Source: an uncultured Rhizobiaceae bacterium (GTDB taxonomy: Bacteria > Pseudomonadota > Alphaproteobacteria > Rhizobiales > Rhizobiaceae). Taken from it: a stretch of DNA of 64,000 nucleotides. Shown here piece after piece: positions 1 through 8,240 of the stretch. The translations under genes were made by a program, and so were the position numbers. Where the stretch lies: assembly GCA_951813045.1 (NCBI GenBank), contig CATOTF010000002.1, positions 2,976,001-3,040,000 of the forward strand. Direction: 5' to 3'. Each line of letters opens with the position of its first letter. The first letter of the stretch is position 1. Below the pieces are notes generated by a model. The model saw only the letters and a list, made by a program, of their open reading frames with translations. It was not told the origin of the DNA and did no database searches.

Positions 1-1122
1 GTCAAATCCGCCAGCGCCCGGAGGGCCAAACAGAAAGTTGCGCACGTCACCAATAATCTGCGTATCGACTTCCTCAGCAGTGCCAAAGCCTGCACCTCGA
101 AGCACATCTTCAACGCCGCCTTCGCTTGCCAGCCTGTCAGGGCGGAAGAATGCGTTGAGCAGTTCCAGATTGCCGTGCACGCTTTCGCTTCCATCCTCGT
201 TCAACCGGTGGACTTTGGAGGAAAGCATCGTATGGCCGAGACGAAATGCAGCTGTTGAAAATACATTGGCAATTTCCGGAGAAACATCCGAGCGATAACC
301 GGAATAATCTTCAATAGCATCTTCGCCCAAGAGTTTTGGCAGGAATTCATTATAGGTGATCGCCTGCACTTCCGCTTCAACAATACGCTTGGCCTGTTGG
401 TAGAGCTCTTCGCCAGTCCAACCCGGGTTGGTGACCTTAAGTTCGTCCACCAGACGGTTATGTTCACGCACAAACACGGTGTGCATGGATGTCAGGGCCA
501 CATTTTCGTTGGCCCGTTCATCACCCGCCAGAAACAAACGTGCAGAAGTGGACGGCGCATTGGGAAGACCCGCCGTATTAAACGGCAGGAAATCACCGGC
601 ACTTGTTAACATTTTCCCATCATCTCCGCGGATGGCAGCCGCGCGAATGGTGTCGGAACCGTAGATATTCGACGCGTCGACATAAGGCGTGATCACATTA
701 ACCTGCTGGCGCGGGTTTCCCGCATCTGTCCCGGTGGTTGGATCAAATGTCGAGCGGGTAAAATCCATGGTACTGCTGCCGGTGCCAAACGGATCAAACA
801 TCGGGTCCAGCATGGGGATCGGCATAGGTGCTTTATCGACAGGGTTAGCGCCACCAGGTGTCAGGGTAATATCATGGTCCAGAAACTGGCCCCAGACCCA
901 CATAAAGTCACTGAATCCTTTTGAGTTTGGTGTGGAATCCACCTGCTCGAATATCTGATTGGAAACCTCACGGGCCATGAGCCTCGTTGACCCTGCCAGC
1001 GATGAGACACCGTCACCGTAGTCAACCGGGGTCTTGCGCAGTAATTGAGCGTGTGTCTGACCCAAATCGGGATCAAGCGGGTTATTATTGCTGCCATCAA
1101 TTGAACGAAATGCATTGGTCAT
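1..1122 (-). CDS. Animal-type heme peroxidase, C-terminus cut by window edge
   Basis: The frame is open from an ATG at 1122 to the window edge, so 374 residues of the N-terminal and central part are present. It belongs to the An_peroxidase superfamily (peroxidasin/myeloperoxidase fold), which uses H2O2 to oxidise halides or phenolics. Visible landmarks in order: REVSNQIF and WGQFLDHDI with the distal heme His (around residues 50-85), a DERANEN segment followed by HTVFVREHNRL, then ANVFSTAAFRLGH with the proximal His, and FLFGPPGAGGFD at the edge, which in the family sits just before the NIQRGRDHG motif. No signal peptide is obvious at this start. The gene is divergent from the hydrolase at 1317. 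Family is certain; substrate is unknown. Confidence 0.9.
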   Translation of the reverse strand, partial: MTNAFRSIDGSNNNPLDPDLGQTHAQLLRKTPVDYGDGVSSLAGSTRLMAREVSNQIFEQVDSTPNSKGFSDFMWVWGQFLDHDITLTPGGANPVDKAPMPIPMLDPMFDPFGTGSSTMDFTRSTFDPTTGTDAGNPRQQVNVITPYVDASNIYGSDTIRAAAIRGDDGKMLTSAGDFLPFNTAGLPNAPSTSARLFLAGDERANENVALTSMHTVFVREHNRLVDELKVTNPGWTGEELYQQAKRIVEAEVQAITYNEFLPKLLGEDAIEDYSGYRSDVSPEIANVFSTAAFRLGHTMLSSKVHRLNEDGSESVHGNLELLNAFFRPDRLASEGGVEDVLRGAGFGTAEEVDTQIIGDVRNFLFGPPGAGGFD

Positions 1123-1316
1123 CTGAAATCCGTCTTTCGCTGTGCCAATTTGAAACAACTGGCAAAATAAAAAATCCCCCTACCCTTGGAAAAGCAAGAC
1201 GTGTGCCAGAATTCAGTATTTGGGAACATTGTGATGGGATTTGACGAGAATTGAAGGGATTCCACCGTCCAACCTGCTATTCTCGCCGCGTCTTTGAAGG
1301 AACAGGCAGAATCACT

Positions 1317-2558
1317 ATGGATATTCAGCTCAATGCGACGACCGTTAAAACCAGCTTCCCCGGCCATTCCGGCGACACACTAGCCGCGCGGTTTGACATT
1401 CCCGCTGGCCCCATCAGGGCGACCGCGATATTCGCCCACTGCTTCACCTGTACAAAAGATATTCTCGCAGCAAAACGCATTTCCACAGAATTGGCCCGCG
1501 TTGGCATCGCCGTCTTGCGGTTTGATTTTACCGGTCTGGGTTCATCGAAAGGCGAATTTGCTCACACCAATTTTTCGTCCAATATGAAAGACCTTGTTAT
1601 TGCCGCTGATTATCTGCGACAAAACTATGCTGCCCCAAGCCTGCTCATCGGCCATTCCCTTGGCGGTGCCGCGGTACTAGCAGCGGCAGGCGAAGTTCCC
1701 CAAGTCAAAGGCGTCGTCACAATTGGTGCACCGTCTGATGCGGAACATGTCATCCATAATTTTGGCACCAGCCTTGAAGACATCGAACGAGACGGCAAAG
1801 CTGAGGTGAGCCTGGCCGGCCGACCGTTCACAATTGAGAAGCAATTTATCGACGATGTGCGCAGCAGCAAACTGACCGATCAGATTGCGGCCCTTAAACG
1901 CCCCCTGCTCGTTCTCCATTCACCCATCGACCAGACCGTCGGTATCGAAAATGCCGGCGAAATATTTATGGCTGCAAAACACCCAAAAAGTTTTGTGTCA
2001 CTCGATACAGCCGACCACCTTCTCACCCGCGGCGAAGATGCAGCCTATGCCGCCTCCATCATTGCCGGATGGGCAGACCGTTACCTGCCAGCCGAAGCAC
2101 CAAGAACCGACGAGCCGGTTGAAAGCGTCCGGGTTACAGAAACACGGGAAGGAAAATTTCAGCAAACCGTCTTGGCCGGCAAACACCGGATGTTTGCCGA
2201 TGAACCTGAATCCTATGGCGGCATGGATTCCGGCCCCTCACCATACGACTTTCTGGCGACCGCACTCGGCGCCTGCACAGGCATGACGCTGCGCATTTAT
2301 GCAGAACATAAAGGTATCGAACTGGGGCGCGTCAGTGTGGATGTGTCCCATGATAAAATTCATGCCCAGGACTGCATGGAATGCGATGATGCCCGTCGTG
2401 AATCCAAGACCCGTATTGATCGTTTTACCCGCAATATAACAATCGAAGGTGGCGCACCGGAAGGACTGGAGGCGAAGCTGCTCGAAATTGCTGACAAATG
2501 CCCGGTTCACAAAACCCTTGAAGCATCGTCAGTCGTGGCCACGCATATTGTTGACTGA
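1317..2558 (+). CDS. Bifunctional alpha/beta-hydrolase / OsmC-family fusion protein
   Basis: The protein has 413 residues from the ATG at 1317, where a GAAGGA lies about 15 nt upstream; an upstream in-frame start at 1251 exists but has no ribosome-binding site. Residues 1-260 form an alpha/beta hydrolase with the nucleophile elbow GHSLGG (Ser about 114) and a late His in TADHLL. Residues about 285-410 form an OsmC/Ohr-type domain with the two redox cysteines in LGACTGMT and DKCPVHKT. OsmC domains reduce organic hydroperoxides; the hydrolase half probably acts on an ester. This fusion is a known bacterial architecture. The stop abuts the convergent gene at 2559 with no spacer, so no room remains for a dedicated terminator. 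Confidence 0.9.
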   Translation: MDIQLNATTVKTSFPGHSGDTLAARFDIPAGPIRATAIFAHCFTCTKDILAAKRISTELARVGIAVLRFDFTGLGSSKGEFAHTNFSSNMKDLVIAADYLRQNYAAPSLLIGHSLGGAAVLAAAGEVPQVKGVVTIGAPSDAEHVIHNFGTSLEDIERDGKAEVSLAGRPFTIEKQFIDDVRSSKLTDQIAALKRPLLVLHSPIDQTVGIENAGEIFMAAKHPKSFVSLDTADHLLTRGEDAAYAASIIAGWADRYLPAEAPRTDEPVESVRVTETREGKFQQTVLAGKHRMFADEPESYGGMDSGPSPYDFLATALGACTGMTLRIYAEHKGIELGRVSVDVSHDKIHAQDCMECDDARRESKTRIDRFTRNITIEGGAPEGLEAKLLEIADKCPVHKTLEASSVVATHIVD

Positions 2559-2786
2559 TCAGTCGTGACCTTCCTGACCCGTCACCTTGTCCCAGATGAC
2601 CTGAGCGACGCCCAGTAGGACGCAGACAAACAGGAAATAAATCATCGGCGCAAATTCTGACGCGCTTGAGCGAAGGAAGCGTGAACCACGCAACAGGCGA
2701 AGGGCCATATCCATCCCATCCTCCCAAACCCAATATAAAGCGGCTGTCAGAACAATAAACAAAACAAGTCCAAACGCGTGACGCAT
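2559..2786 (-). CDS. Small membrane protein, last gene of the redox operon
   Basis: A 75-residue protein with two predicted membrane segments, about residues 5-20 and 47-63, separated by a basic loop (RLLRGSR). Its first base is the last base of the upstream gene's stop, so translation is probably coupled. I do not recognise a named family. Its position as the distal gene of a membrane redox operon suggests an assembly or anchoring role, which is inference only. It ends directly against the convergent hydrolase-OsmC gene. Confidence 0.7.
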   Translation of the reverse strand: MRHAFGLVLFIVLTAALYWVWEDGMDMALRLLRGSRFLRSSASEFAPMIYFLFVCVLLGVAQVIWDKVTGQEGHD

Positions 2787-3346
2787 TATTTCACCTTCAC
2801 CGTATCCACGTCGACCTTGAACACCATCAGGTCGCCACGCTTTTCGATCTCACCTTCAGCCTCCACAAGAATAGCGGTGAGATCATATAGCTTTTTATCC
2901 AGCGGCTTGCCGTCTTTATCGCCAATCAGAAAAAACGAGTTACCCTCAACATCACCTGCCGAGACGAATACCGGTGGAATTCCTCCAACGAGGCAAAGGT
3001 TGGCGCATGCCTTGTGGGAAAGCCCATTGCCGGGGCGCATTGCACCCGCATAACATTTACCGTCGCAAATCTCGCCATTAAGCCGCCATTTTTCAAGGGA
3101 TTTGGTGGCAACCGCAGGAACCGCCTGCCCTTCCTCTTCTTTAATACGCCTCCCGGGAACCTGTATCATATCAAGGTCTCCCCGTTTGAGCAGCGCACCG
3201 GTGAGTTTCACCAATTTACCGTCAAGTTTTAGAGCCGCATCAATCACCCCCCGTTTACCGGGGCCGGACAGCATGATGGAACGACCATCGGGGTATTTTT
3301 CGCTGGGCGACACATGCACAACAGGATATGGCTCCGCCTCCATCAC
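2786..3346 (-). CDS. Cys/His-rich periplasmic-type domain protein; 3' part of a gene frameshifted near 3393
   Basis: The ORF gives 186 residues from a GTG at 3346, but coding character continues upstream in this frame (DPGVGGFQGRLTVVGV) as far as about 3400. Joining it to the small ORF at 3358-3534 by adding one A to the AAA run at 3393-3395 gives one continuous protein: an N-terminal membrane anchor, then this soluble domain. The centre carries a Cys/His cluster, GEICDGKC, then GLSHKACANLC and GGIPP, which looks like a metal or cofactor site. The C-terminal half (residues 110-186) resembles a small beta-barrel. I do not know the function. Neighbours are Rieske and cytochrome-b-like proteins, so an electron-transfer or heme-associated role is plausible. 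The 2786 boundary is firm; the true start is probably 3534. Confidence 0.65.
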   Translation of the reverse strand: MMEAEPYPVVHVSPSEKYPDGRSIMLSGPGKRGVIDAALKLDGKLVKLTGALLKRGDLDMIQVPGRRIKEEEGQAVPAVATKSLEKWRLNGEICDGKCYAGAMRPGNGLSHKACANLCLVGGIPPVFVSAGDVEGNSFFLIGDKDGKPLDKKLYDLTAILVEAEGEIEKRGDLMVFKVDVDTVKVK

Positions 3347-3357
3347 ACCGACGACCG

Positions 3358-3534
3358 TTAGCCGTCCCTGAAATCCACCAACACCCGGATCCTTTGCAGA
3401 GTTACAAACGAATAGGCTGTACCAGCAAATGCTCCAACGAGGAACAGGTAGAAAACAATCAGAAAGCTGCGAAGTCCTTTCGGCAGTTTCTTTGACCAGC
3501 CGATAAAAAAGCCGTCATAGTTTTTACCACTCAT
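3358..3534 (-). CDS. N-terminal membrane anchor of the frameshifted Cys/His-rich protein
   Basis: This 58-residue ORF starts at the ATG overlapping the upstream stop (ATGA at 3531-3534), the usual spacing in this operon. It encodes a basic amphipathic N-terminus and one membrane helix (FLIVFYLFLVGAFAGTAY, about residues 24-41). After residue 48 the sequence turns into unlikely text (IRVLVDFRDG) and stops, while the other frame takes up a sensible domain sequence. It is therefore read as the first exon-like half of the gene ending at 2786, broken by loss of one A at 3393-3395. It could be an independent small membrane protein, but the abrupt loss of coding sense argues against that. Confidence 0.6.
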   Translation of the reverse strand: MSGKNYDGFFIGWSKKLPKGLRSFLIVFYLFLVGAFAGTAYSFVTLQRIRVLVDFRDG

Positions 3535-4034
3535 TGCTTTTCTCCTTCCGCCAGAACCAGTGGTTCAACATAGGTTCCCGCAGCATTTGCGACCGGATCG
3601 ATCATCAACACATCATTTTCAATCGCGATATTATAGGTCGGTACTTTTTCGGTAAACGGGGGCGGTGAGCGCCCGTCTGCCGGCCTGTACTGATATCCAT
3701 GCCAGGGGCAGGTGACACAGCCGTATAACATGCGCCCTTCACCAAGAGGTCCATTCTGGTGTGCGCACAGGTTGGAAAGCGCAGATATCTTGCCGCCATA
3801 GAGAAAAATAGCCGCCCGTTCGCCATCTGGCAGAACAAACACTTTACCGCGCTTGTCCTGCAAATCACCGACGGGACAAACTGGTACCCACGCACCACGC
3901 CCCGTAGCCGTGCTGTCCTGCCTGTTTTCCAACATTCCGGACCACAGGTGTAGGCCAACGACGGTCAGCGCCCCCCCAAAAAAGATGAATACGATAAAGC
4001 CACTGGTCGCATTTTGGAAATATCCGAGCGCCAC
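3531..4034 (-). CDS. Rieske [2Fe-2S] half of a cytochrome-b-like/Rieske protein split by an in-frame TAG
   Basis: The ORF from a GTG at 4034 gives 167 residues: a membrane helix at the start (FIVFIFFGGALTVVGLHLW), then a Rieske domain with ligands in CAHQNG and CPWHGYQY. It is in the same frame as the ORF ending at the TAG at 4053-4055, with only six sense codons (ASLVAH) between that stop and the GTG. Reading through the TAG gives a seamless transmembrane helix. The start at 4034 is therefore an artefact of the stop, and this is the C-terminal half of one protein of about 350 residues. The stop overlaps the next gene by ATGA. Its natural role is presumably passing electrons between a membrane heme b domain and a soluble partner. 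Confidence 0.75.
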   Translation of the reverse strand: MALGYFQNATSGFIVFIFFGGALTVVGLHLWSGMLENRQDSTATGRGAWVPVCPVGDLQDKRGKVFVLPDGERAAIFLYGGKISALSNLCAHQNGPLGEGRMLYGCVTCPWHGYQYRPADGRSPPPFTEKVPTYNIAIENDVLMIDPVANAAGTYVEPLVLAEGEKQ

Positions 4035-4052
4035 ATGGGCGACCAGGGACGC

Positions 4053-4586
4053 CTATGCAAAATAGATACCCATATGGAGCGTTTTCCAAACGCGAGGCGT
4101 TAGAAAACTCAACCAGAAATCATGGCTGGTAACCGCCAGAATAACCAAGATCAGAAGCGTGAACATTCCGAATACTTCAAACGGAAACCCCAGAGCCTGA
4201 CCAAAACTGACATTACTGGTCAAAAGCGCCACATCGGTATCAACAAGCGTGAACACGTAATACCAGTTTATCACATAATTCAGGTGAATCCCGGCAACGA
4301 TGCACGTCAACACCCCGAAGTGGCGCCGGTTATAAAGTAAAGGGGCAAACCGGCGATCAATACGGGCCAGCGGTCCAATGCATAATATGAAGGTCAGCAT
4401 TAAATAAGCGCATGAACCAAAGGCCCTCATGCGCAAGATCGAAACCTCAACAGTCCTCGTCACATCGTGAAATTGCGGCGAGAATTTCAAAAACATCAAA
4501 ATATAGATGACAACAACGCAAATAAGCACCGCATCGTAGATATATTTTACACGGTTCCACAGGACCGGACGATAGGCATCACTCAT
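4053..4586 (-). CDS. Ferric-reductase-like membrane domain, N-terminal half of the TAG-interrupted cytochrome-b/Rieske protein
   Basis: Start chosen at the ATG at 4586, whose first bases overlap the upstream stop (ATGA); a longer start at 4598 is less likely. The 177 residues contain about five membrane helices with candidate heme-ligand histidines in RRHFG, GIHLNY and TLHMG. This matches the ferric-reductase-like transmembrane domain. A further histidine (VAH) lies just past the TAG at 4053-4055, so truncation would remove part of the last helix as well as the Rieske domain. The codon in this position was probably a Tyr codon (TAC or TAT). If the stop is real the protein is likely non-functional; if it is a consensus error the gene is intact as 3531-4586. 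Confidence 0.75.
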   Translation of the reverse strand: MSDAYRPVLWNRVKYIYDAVLICVVVIYILMFLKFSPQFHDVTRTVEVSILRMRAFGSCAYLMLTFILCIGPLARIDRRFAPLLYNRRHFGVLTCIVAGIHLNYVINWYYVFTLVDTDVALLTSNVSFGQALGFPFEVFGMFTLLILVILAVTSHDFWLSFLTPRVWKTLHMGIYFA

Positions 4587-4750
4587 AACGCCACCCACGC
4601 CAGTTCGAAGGAATTATCGGAAAGTTTCATGGGGGGGTCCAATTGGGACGGGGATTGCCGGATATAAAATGCAAGCAAGATGGTAGCGACAATAAACACC
4701 GCCAAAACCTTCCAGATAAGTCCATGGGCTTTACGCAAACTACGTCTCAT
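4583..4750 (-). CDS. 55-residue single-pass membrane protein of the redox operon
   Basis: This short ORF (ATG at 4750, TGA at 4583-4585) overlaps both neighbours by ATGA, so it is almost certainly translated. It has a basic N-terminus (MRRSLRKAHG), one membrane helix (about residues 13-29), and a short tail with DPPMKLSDNSFEL. A cytoplasmic N-terminus and external tail are expected from the positive-inside rule. I do not recognise the family. Tight coupling to the cytochrome-b-like/Rieske gene suggests a small subunit of that complex. Confidence 0.65.
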   Translation of the reverse strand: MRRSLRKAHGLIWKVLAVFIVATILLAFYIRQSPSQLDPPMKLSDNSFELAWVAL

Positions 4751-5052
4751 GAACTTACATCCCCGGTATCCGAAGTATCCGAAGTGTCTTTGCGGGCCGG
4801 GCAGCCGTGCTTGTTAAACTGTTCCAGCGTCCACCAGCGCCAAAGCACCAGAGGCCAGATTACGACAATTCCAGGAATGAGCAGCGGACGGAATGCATAG
4901 GAGCCCTTGGCAGCAGGGTCTACCCGGTCGATACCGAACAGTAAAAACGCTACCGCAGAAACACCCCCGATCACCACCCAGGTCTGAACGATAAGAATGA
5001 TGATTTCTGCCAATGCAGTATCCGGAGCTAACAGTAGCGTGCCCGGGGTCAA
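4747..5052 (-). CDS. Small membrane protein with two to three helices, redox operon
   Basis: A 101-residue ORF. The upstream gene's TGA (5049-5051) overlaps a TTG at 5052 as TTGA; there is no ATG in the first 60 codons. A GGTGGAC lies just upstream of the TTG, so the rare start is credible; a second TTG about 14 codons in is an alternative. Predicted membrane segments are about residues 15-41 and 55-72, followed by an aromatic stretch (LWRWWTLEQF) and a C-terminal tail with repeated DTSDT residues, probably cytoplasmic. Family not recognised. It sits between the FMN enzyme and the cytochrome-b-like gene and may anchor the former to the membrane. Confidence 0.65.
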   Translation of the reverse strand: MTPGTLLLAPDTALAEIIILIVQTWVVIGGVSAVAFLLFGIDRVDPAAKGSYAFRPLLIPGIVVIWPLVLWRWWTLEQFNKHGCPARKDTSDTSDTGDVSS

Positions 5053-6659
5053 TTTAGTCCACCAAAGCGAACACCTGATAAATCAGCCATATCTCTCTTC
5101 CAAGTCGTAAGGTCGTCTTTATTAAATTTTGACACGTGGTCATGGCCACAGGCTCTTGCCATTACCTTCATGAGTTCACCAGATGCTTCAAAGAAATTCT
5201 TCAATTGCTCCGCCGATTTTTCAACCACCAGCCTGCTCACCAAATGTGGCTTTTGGCTGGCGATACCAACCGGGCAGTTATTCGTGTGGCAGGCCCGCAT
5301 CGCAATACATCCAATCGCCTGCATGGCAGAATTGGACAGGGCAATTGCATCTGCCCCCAAGGCCATGGCTTTGATAAAATCTGCAGGCTTTCGTAACCCA
5401 CCGGTAATCACCAGCGTAACCGACTTTTTATCCGATTGATCAAGATGCCGTCGCGCCCTTGCCAACGCGGGTATGGTTGGCACAGAGATATTATCGCGGA
5501 ACAGGATGGGCGCAGCCCCCGTGCCGCCACCACGGCCATCAAGAATGATATAATCAATACCGACTTCGAGCGCTGCGTCGATGTCTTTTTCGATATGTTG
5601 GGCGGAGAGCTTGTACCCGATGGGAATGCCGCCAGTGCGATCCCGAACCTCATCGGCGAAATCCCTGATCTGCGAAACTTCCGTCCAGTCAGGGAAACGG
5701 GCCGGTGATATCGCCGCCTGTCCGGGCTCCAGACCACGCACTTCAGCGATCTTTCCCTTGACTTTTGCACCGGGCAAATGACCACCCGTACCCGTCTTCG
5801 CCCCTTGACCGCCTTTAAAATGAAACGCCTGAACCTTATCCATCAAACCCCAGTCAAAGCCGAAACGGGCAGAGGCCAGTTCATAGAAATAGCGGGAATT
5901 CTCCGCCTGTTCCTCCGGCAACATGCCACCTTCCCCGGAACAAATACCCGTCCCAGCAAGTTCCGCACCCCGCGCCAATGCGATTTTTGCGGGCTCCGAT
6001 AGAGCCCCAAAACTCATATCGGCGACAAACAGAGGAATATCGAGCTTCAAGGGTTTTTGCGCATTGGGCCCGATCAGGACATCCGTGCCCACCGCATCAT
6101 CGTCCAACAGGGGTGGTTTATGCAGTTGAGCTGTCAGCAATTGAATATCATCCCAAAGCGGCAATTCATCGCGGGGAACGCCCATGGACTCCATTTTTCC
6201 GTGGTGCCCGGTCCTTTTCAGCCCGCTTTTGGCATATTGCTGAATAAGGCCATTGTGGGGCTCTTCCTCGGTCCCGTGGCCAGTATCCGCATATATTCCC
6301 AGATAGGCATCCCGGTTAAACGGCTGCGGGTTTTCCAGACCCCATTGGAGAATCTCATCCTCGTCCACAAGAACGTCACCACCCTCAACCCAGGAATTGA
6401 ACTTCGGTAGGACTTCATTGTTGGCATATTCCGAAACACCGGAATCGAGGCGATAATCCCAATAATGCACGCCGCAAATCAGATTTTTACCCCGAACAAA
6501 CCCATCTGACATGAGCGCACCGCGGTGCAGACAGCGCCCGTAAAACACGCAGACTTCATCGTCTATACGCACCAGCACAAGATCAACCTCGCCCACAAGC
6601 GCATGTTGCGGTTTTCGGTCCTTTAATTCGTCAAACTTCCTGATCGAAATTTTCTTCAT
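5049..6659 (-). CDS. Rieske-GltB-like FMN/iron-sulfur oxidoreductase
   Basis: A 536-residue protein, first gene of the operon. Residues 1-100 are a Rieske [2Fe-2S] domain with ligands in CLHRG and CGVHYW. Residues about 160-500 match the FMN-binding, synthase-like domain of glutamate synthase large subunit: LSFGALSEPAKIAL, ICSGEGGM, GGQGAKTG, DGRGGGTGAAP, and a cysteine set CIAMRACHTNNC that in glutamate synthase binds the 3Fe-4S cluster. The glutamine amidotransferase domain and the GXGXG C-terminal domain of GltB are absent, so it is not a normal glutamate synthase. Such stand-alone domains occur widely with unknown substrate. Here the Rieske domain offers an entry for electrons from the membrane partners downstream. 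Substrate and direction are unknown. Confidence 0.85.
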   Translation of the reverse strand: MKKISIRKFDELKDRKPQHALVGEVDLVLVRIDDEVCVFYGRCLHRGALMSDGFVRGKNLICGVHYWDYRLDSGVSEYANNEVLPKFNSWVEGGDVLVDEDEILQWGLENPQPFNRDAYLGIYADTGHGTEEEPHNGLIQQYAKSGLKRTGHHGKMESMGVPRDELPLWDDIQLLTAQLHKPPLLDDDAVGTDVLIGPNAQKPLKLDIPLFVADMSFGALSEPAKIALARGAELAGTGICSGEGGMLPEEQAENSRYFYELASARFGFDWGLMDKVQAFHFKGGQGAKTGTGGHLPGAKVKGKIAEVRGLEPGQAAISPARFPDWTEVSQIRDFADEVRDRTGGIPIGYKLSAQHIEKDIDAALEVGIDYIILDGRGGGTGAAPILFRDNISVPTIPALARARRHLDQSDKKSVTLVITGGLRKPADFIKAMALGADAIALSNSAMQAIGCIAMRACHTNNCPVGIASQKPHLVSRLVVEKSAEQLKNFFEASGELMKVMARACGHDHVSKFNKDDLTTWKRDMADLSGVRFGGLN

Positions 6660-6814
6660 ATAAAGACGAACTCATTGTTGCTTAGTCGAAGCAGGATGAT
6701 CATTGTTACAATGTAAAAGATGCCATAAGAATGTCGACACCTATCGGCATGCACTCACAATTGATTTACAATCCCGAAACCCGCTAAATCCTTCCACCTT
6801 ATTGGCAATTTGAC

Positions 6815-7518
6815 ATGAATGACATTTGGCAAGGGGTTATTCAGGCTTTTTGGCTGCTCGCCGGGTTCGACCGGGAATTGATTGACATTGTTCTTCGGTC
6901 CCTTCGGGTACGCTTACCGCCGTCGTCATCGCATCAATAATCGGCTTGCCATTGGGCGCTTGGCTTGCGCTGAATCGATTCCGGTTTCGGCGCGCAACCA
7001 TTGCCCTCCTCAACGCACTCATGGGTCTCCCACCCGTGGTTGTCGGGTTAATTGTTTACATCCTGTTTTCGCGGTCCGGGCCTTTTGGGGTGTTTGGCCT
7101 GCTGTTTTCGCCAACGGCGATGATCATCGCGCAGGTGATCATCATTGCACCGCTGATCGCCTCCATTGCCCATCAGGCGCTCCGTGACCTGTGGGCGGAA
7201 TATCACGACCTTCTCATTTCTTTGAACACGACAAAACGCCAGCGCATGAAGACCCTTTTGTGGGACGCAAGACGGTCGCTCATCACCGCCTCTTTGGCCG
7301 GTTTTGGGCGCGCCATTGGCGAAGTCGGCGCGATTATGATCGTTGGTGGTAACATCGACCACGTGACCCGCGTGCTGACAACTGCCATAGCCCTTGAAAC
7401 CGGCAAAGGGGATTTTGCAATGGCGCTTGGTCTGGGTTTCATCCTCATAGCGCTGGCGATCATTGTTAATCTGTCGATCCACACCCTCTCGCAAACGGAG
7501 AGGACCGGGAGATGGTAG
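6815..7518 (+). pseudogene. tupB: Tungstate ABC transporter permease TupB, one-base frameshift near 6906
   Basis: The ATG at 6815 opens a sensible N-terminus (MNDIWQGVIQAFWLL, then ELIDIVLRSLR), but that frame stops at 6941. From about 6909 the coding sense continues in another frame (TLTAVVIASIIGLPLGAW) to the stop at 7516-7518. Adding one G to the GGG at 6906-6908 restores one protein of about 234 residues with the expected helices and an inner-membrane-permease loop (EVGAIMIVGGN). A shorter ORF from 6946 would lack the first membrane helix. It overlaps tupC by 7 nt. The permease forms the channel for tungstate uptake. Either the transporter is inactive here or the base was lost in the consensus. 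Confidence 0.8.
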
Positions 7519-8240
7519 ACGAAATCCGACAATCCATCTTCCCGCTCATCCTCAAAGAAACAAGCGTTAGAAAACGCGGCAATCTAATTCTGGATCAGAT
7601 CAATCTGAACTTAGACGGCACAGGTGCGACCATCATTATTGGCCCCAACGGGTCGGGAAAGACCACACTGCTCCGCCTTGTAAACGGGTTGGAAAATCCA
7701 CGCGCAGGAGACATCGAATGGGCTTTGGACAAAACGCAGGCACAGAAACAACAGGCATTCGTTTTTCAAACTCCCGTACTAATGAGACGGTCCGTTATTG
7801 AAAATATCGCTTATCCGCTGATAGTTGCAGGGCACCAAAAAGCGGAAGCGATAAGTCGCGCAAATGTCTGGTGCGAAAAGATCAACCTACAGAACACGGC
7901 CAAAAGAGAAGCCCATTTCCTTTCCGGTGGCGAGCGCCAAAAACTGTCAATTGCCCGTGCCCTCATCACCTCACCGCAACTTCTATTGCTCGACGAGCCA
8001 ACCACAAATTTGGACGGGCGCTCCACCCGCGAGATCGAGACCATGTTACAGGAGGCCGGCCAGTCCGGAACCAAAATCCTCATGGCAACTCACGACATGG
8101 GCCAGGCAAAGCGGTTGGCGGATGACGTGATTTTTCTGCACAAGGGCAAAGTCGTCGAGCACACCAAAGCCAGTAATTTCTTTATCCGCCCCGAAAGCGC
8201 ACAAGCAGCTGCATATCTAAGGGGAGATATCGTTGAATGA
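7512..8240 (+). CDS. tupC: Tungstate ABC transporter ATP-binding protein TupC
   Basis: A 242-residue ABC ATPase. Walker A is GPNGSGKTT (residues 44-52), a Q-loop FQTP follows near 86, the signature is LSGGERQ (about 137-143), and Walker B is LLLLDEPTTNLDG. The start at 7512 overlaps the permease stop, and the stop overlaps the tupA start by ATGA, so the three genes are one translationally coupled operon. The assignment to tungstate rather than another oxyanion comes from the TupA binding protein next door. Sequence is intact. Confidence 0.88.
   Translation: MVDEIRQSIFPLILKETSVRKRGNLILDQINLNLDGTGATIIIGPNGSGKTTLLRLVNGLENPRAGDIEWALDKTQAQKQQAFVFQTPVLMRRSVIENIAYPLIVAGHQKAEAISRANVWCEKINLQNTAKREAHFLSGGERQKLSIARALITSPQLLLLDEPTTNLDGRSTREIETMLQEAGQSGTKILMATHDMGQAKRLADDVIFLHKGKVVEHTKASNFFIRPESAQAAAYLRGDIVE

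Noticed and set aside
3393-3400. Programmed frameshifting in the Cys/His-rich gene
   Set aside because: There is no slippery heptamer or downstream structure, and similar one-base losses occur in unrelated genes of the window.
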